A DNA stretch of 52,599 nucleotides from Caldilinea sp. CFX5 (GTDB taxonomy: Bacteria > Chloroflexota > Anaerolineae > Caldilineales > Caldilineaceae): contig QWII01000096.1 in NCBI GenBank assembly GCA_021405325.1, forward strand, positions 5,001 through 57,599, in the 5' to 3' direction. The first letter of the stretch is position 1. Every line of letters starts with the position of its first letter. The notes beneath the pieces are model-generated. The model was not told where the DNA came from and made no database searches. It saw nothing but the letters and a program-made list of their open reading frames with translations. This document shows, piece by piece, positions 51,836 through 52,599 of this stretch. The position numbers and the translations under genes are program-made.

Positions 51836-52599
51836 TTATGCCCGACCACAAAGCGCCTTTGCCACTTCGATCACCTTCGCCGCCGTCGGCACGGTTAGAT
51901 CTTCCAGCACCGGCGAGAAGGGAACCGGCACATTCATCGCACCCATGCGTTTGACCGGTGCATCGAGATAGTAAAACGCGCCGTCTGCAATGATCGAAGC
52001 AATTTCGGCGGTGGCGCCATATTGTTCGTAGCCTTCGTCGATGACAATGGCGCGACTGGTCTTCTTGGCGGAGTCGATCAGCGCTTTTTTGTCCAGCGGC
52101 ACGGTCGTGCGCGGATCGACTACTTCGGCGCTGATGCCCAGTTCGGCCAGCTTTTCGGCAGCTTCCAAGGCAATATGTACCATGCTGCTTGTGCCGACCA
52201 GAGTAATGTCTGTACCGACGCGCTTAATATCGGCCACGCCAAAGGGAATGGTGTACTCGCCTTCAGGGACGGGGCCTTTCATGGTGTACATCATCTTGTC
52301 TTCAAAGATGGCAATGGGGTTATCATCACGCACGGCAGTCTTCCACAACCCCTTGGCATCATAGGGTGTTGAAGGCACGGCCACCTTTAGCCCAGGGATA
52401 TGACTGAGCCAAGCGTGGAGCGACTGCGAGTGTTGGGCCGCTGAGCGCCGGGTCGCGCCCAGTGTCGTGCGCAGCACCATCGGCACTTTGAGCTTACCGC
52501 CCGACATGTAGTGGGTTTTGGCCGCCTGGTTGACCATCTGATCCATCGTCAGCGTGGTGAAGTCGCCAAACATAATATCGACAATCGGGCGCATCCCAG
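51836..52599 (-). CDS. 2-oxoacid dehydrogenase E1-beta subunit (partial at window edge)
   Basis: The C-terminal ~254 residues of an E1-beta/transketolase-like subunit; the N-terminal third lies beyond the window. Visible features are D-I-M-F-G-D-F-T-T-L, H-S-Q-S-L-H-A-W-L-S-H-I-P-G-L, E-D-K-M-M-Y-T-M-K-G, and V-V-D-P-R-T-T-V-P-L-D, plus a conserved D-E-G-Y-E-Q-Y-G-A-T-A-E. E-D-K-M-M-Y-x-M-K-G resembles acetoin dehydrogenase beta subunits, so the complex may act on acetoin or pyruvate. The order E1-beta, E2 on the minus strand is the normal one, with E1-alpha presumably off the right end. Confidence 0.9.
   Translation of the reverse strand, partial: GMRPIVDIMFGDFTTLTMDQMVNQAAKTHYMSGGKLKVPMVLRTTLGATRRSAAQHSQSLHAWLSHIPGLKVAVPSTPYDAKGLWKTAVRDDNPIAIFEDKMMYTMKGPVPEGEYTIPFGVADIKRVGTDITLVGTSSMVHIALEAAEKLAELGISAEVVDPRTTVPLDKKALIDSAKKTSRAIVIDEGYEQYGATAEIASIIADGAFYYLDAPVKRMGAMNVPVPFSPVLEDLTVPTAAKVIEVAKALCGRA

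Overview
The window looks like a piece of chromosome from a Chloroflexota bacterium, most likely of the Anaerolineae/Caldilineae type. I infer this from gene content alone: a fused E1 alpha/beta ketoacid dehydrogenase next to a leucine-type acyl-CoA carboxylase set, very large secreted beta-rich proteins that end in a short Y-L-(x)-L-P-L tail, a 1h-like soluble [NiFe] hydrogenase, and many lipoprotein solute-binding proteins. No taxonomic marker beyond the rRNA ends is present, so this placement is moderate in confidence. There are no tRNA genes, CRISPR arrays, transposases or phage genes that I can see.

Layout. 1-607: the 3' end of a 23S rRNA gene, a complete 5S rRNA gene and a strong bidirectional terminator. 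619-1128 (minus): a DUF411-family metal-binding lipoprotein whose frame contains a TGA exactly at the first cysteine of its T-C-G-C-C motif, a candidate selenocysteine codon. 1476-5582 (plus): a four-gene ABC importer operon (lipoprotein, two permeases, ATPase). 5644-8175 (minus): a secreted beta-propeller protein. 8398-17394: a short-chain acid block with a MaoC-type hydratase, fused 2-oxoacid dehydrogenase E1, acyl-CoA dehydrogenase, methylcrotonyl-CoA-type carboxylase beta and biotin carboxylase, and a separate biotin carrier protein, interrupted by an opposing HicAB pair. 17446-21309: a RelE-type toxin pair, a DUF1992 protein, a DUF2344 protein, an unknown protein and a lipoprotein. 21538-27213: a 1.9 kresidue secreted protein with nine tandem Cys-containing repeats.

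27506-33325 (minus): a MetE-C-like methyltransferase, a dipeptide/nickel-type ABC importer without its ATPases, and an O-methyltransferase. 33540-42899 (minus): a 9 kb hydrogenase operon with small and large subunits, five small single-pass membrane proteins with helical tails between them, a DUF433 protein, two maturation-protease-like proteins, a Cys/His-tailed winged-helix protein, a NifU/Rieske-like protein with an altered ligand, a small HTH-like protein and a CooC-type ATPase. 43169-50303: a GH130 enzyme, a RuvC-like nuclease, HigBA, a phosphohydrolase-fold enzyme, an enolase-superfamily/Gfo-Idh-MocA sugar-acid pair, and a histidine phosphatase. 50311-52599: E2 and partial E1-beta of a pyruvate/acetoin-type dehydrogenase, running off the window edge.

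How it fits together. The organism appears to be a heterotroph that burns branched-chain amino acids, peptides and sugar acids, and may supplement this with H2 oxidation through a cytoplasmic hydrogenase tethered to the membrane. The most interesting items are the UGA-containing DUF411 gene, the set of five membrane 'stalk' proteins inside the hydrogenase operon, and a two-gene module (one conserved gene with an H-E-I-V-E motif plus one variable partner) that occurs twice, once inside the hydrogenase operon. Intergenic spaces are unusually rich in long perfect inverted repeats, two of which have been captured as the 3' ends of genes.
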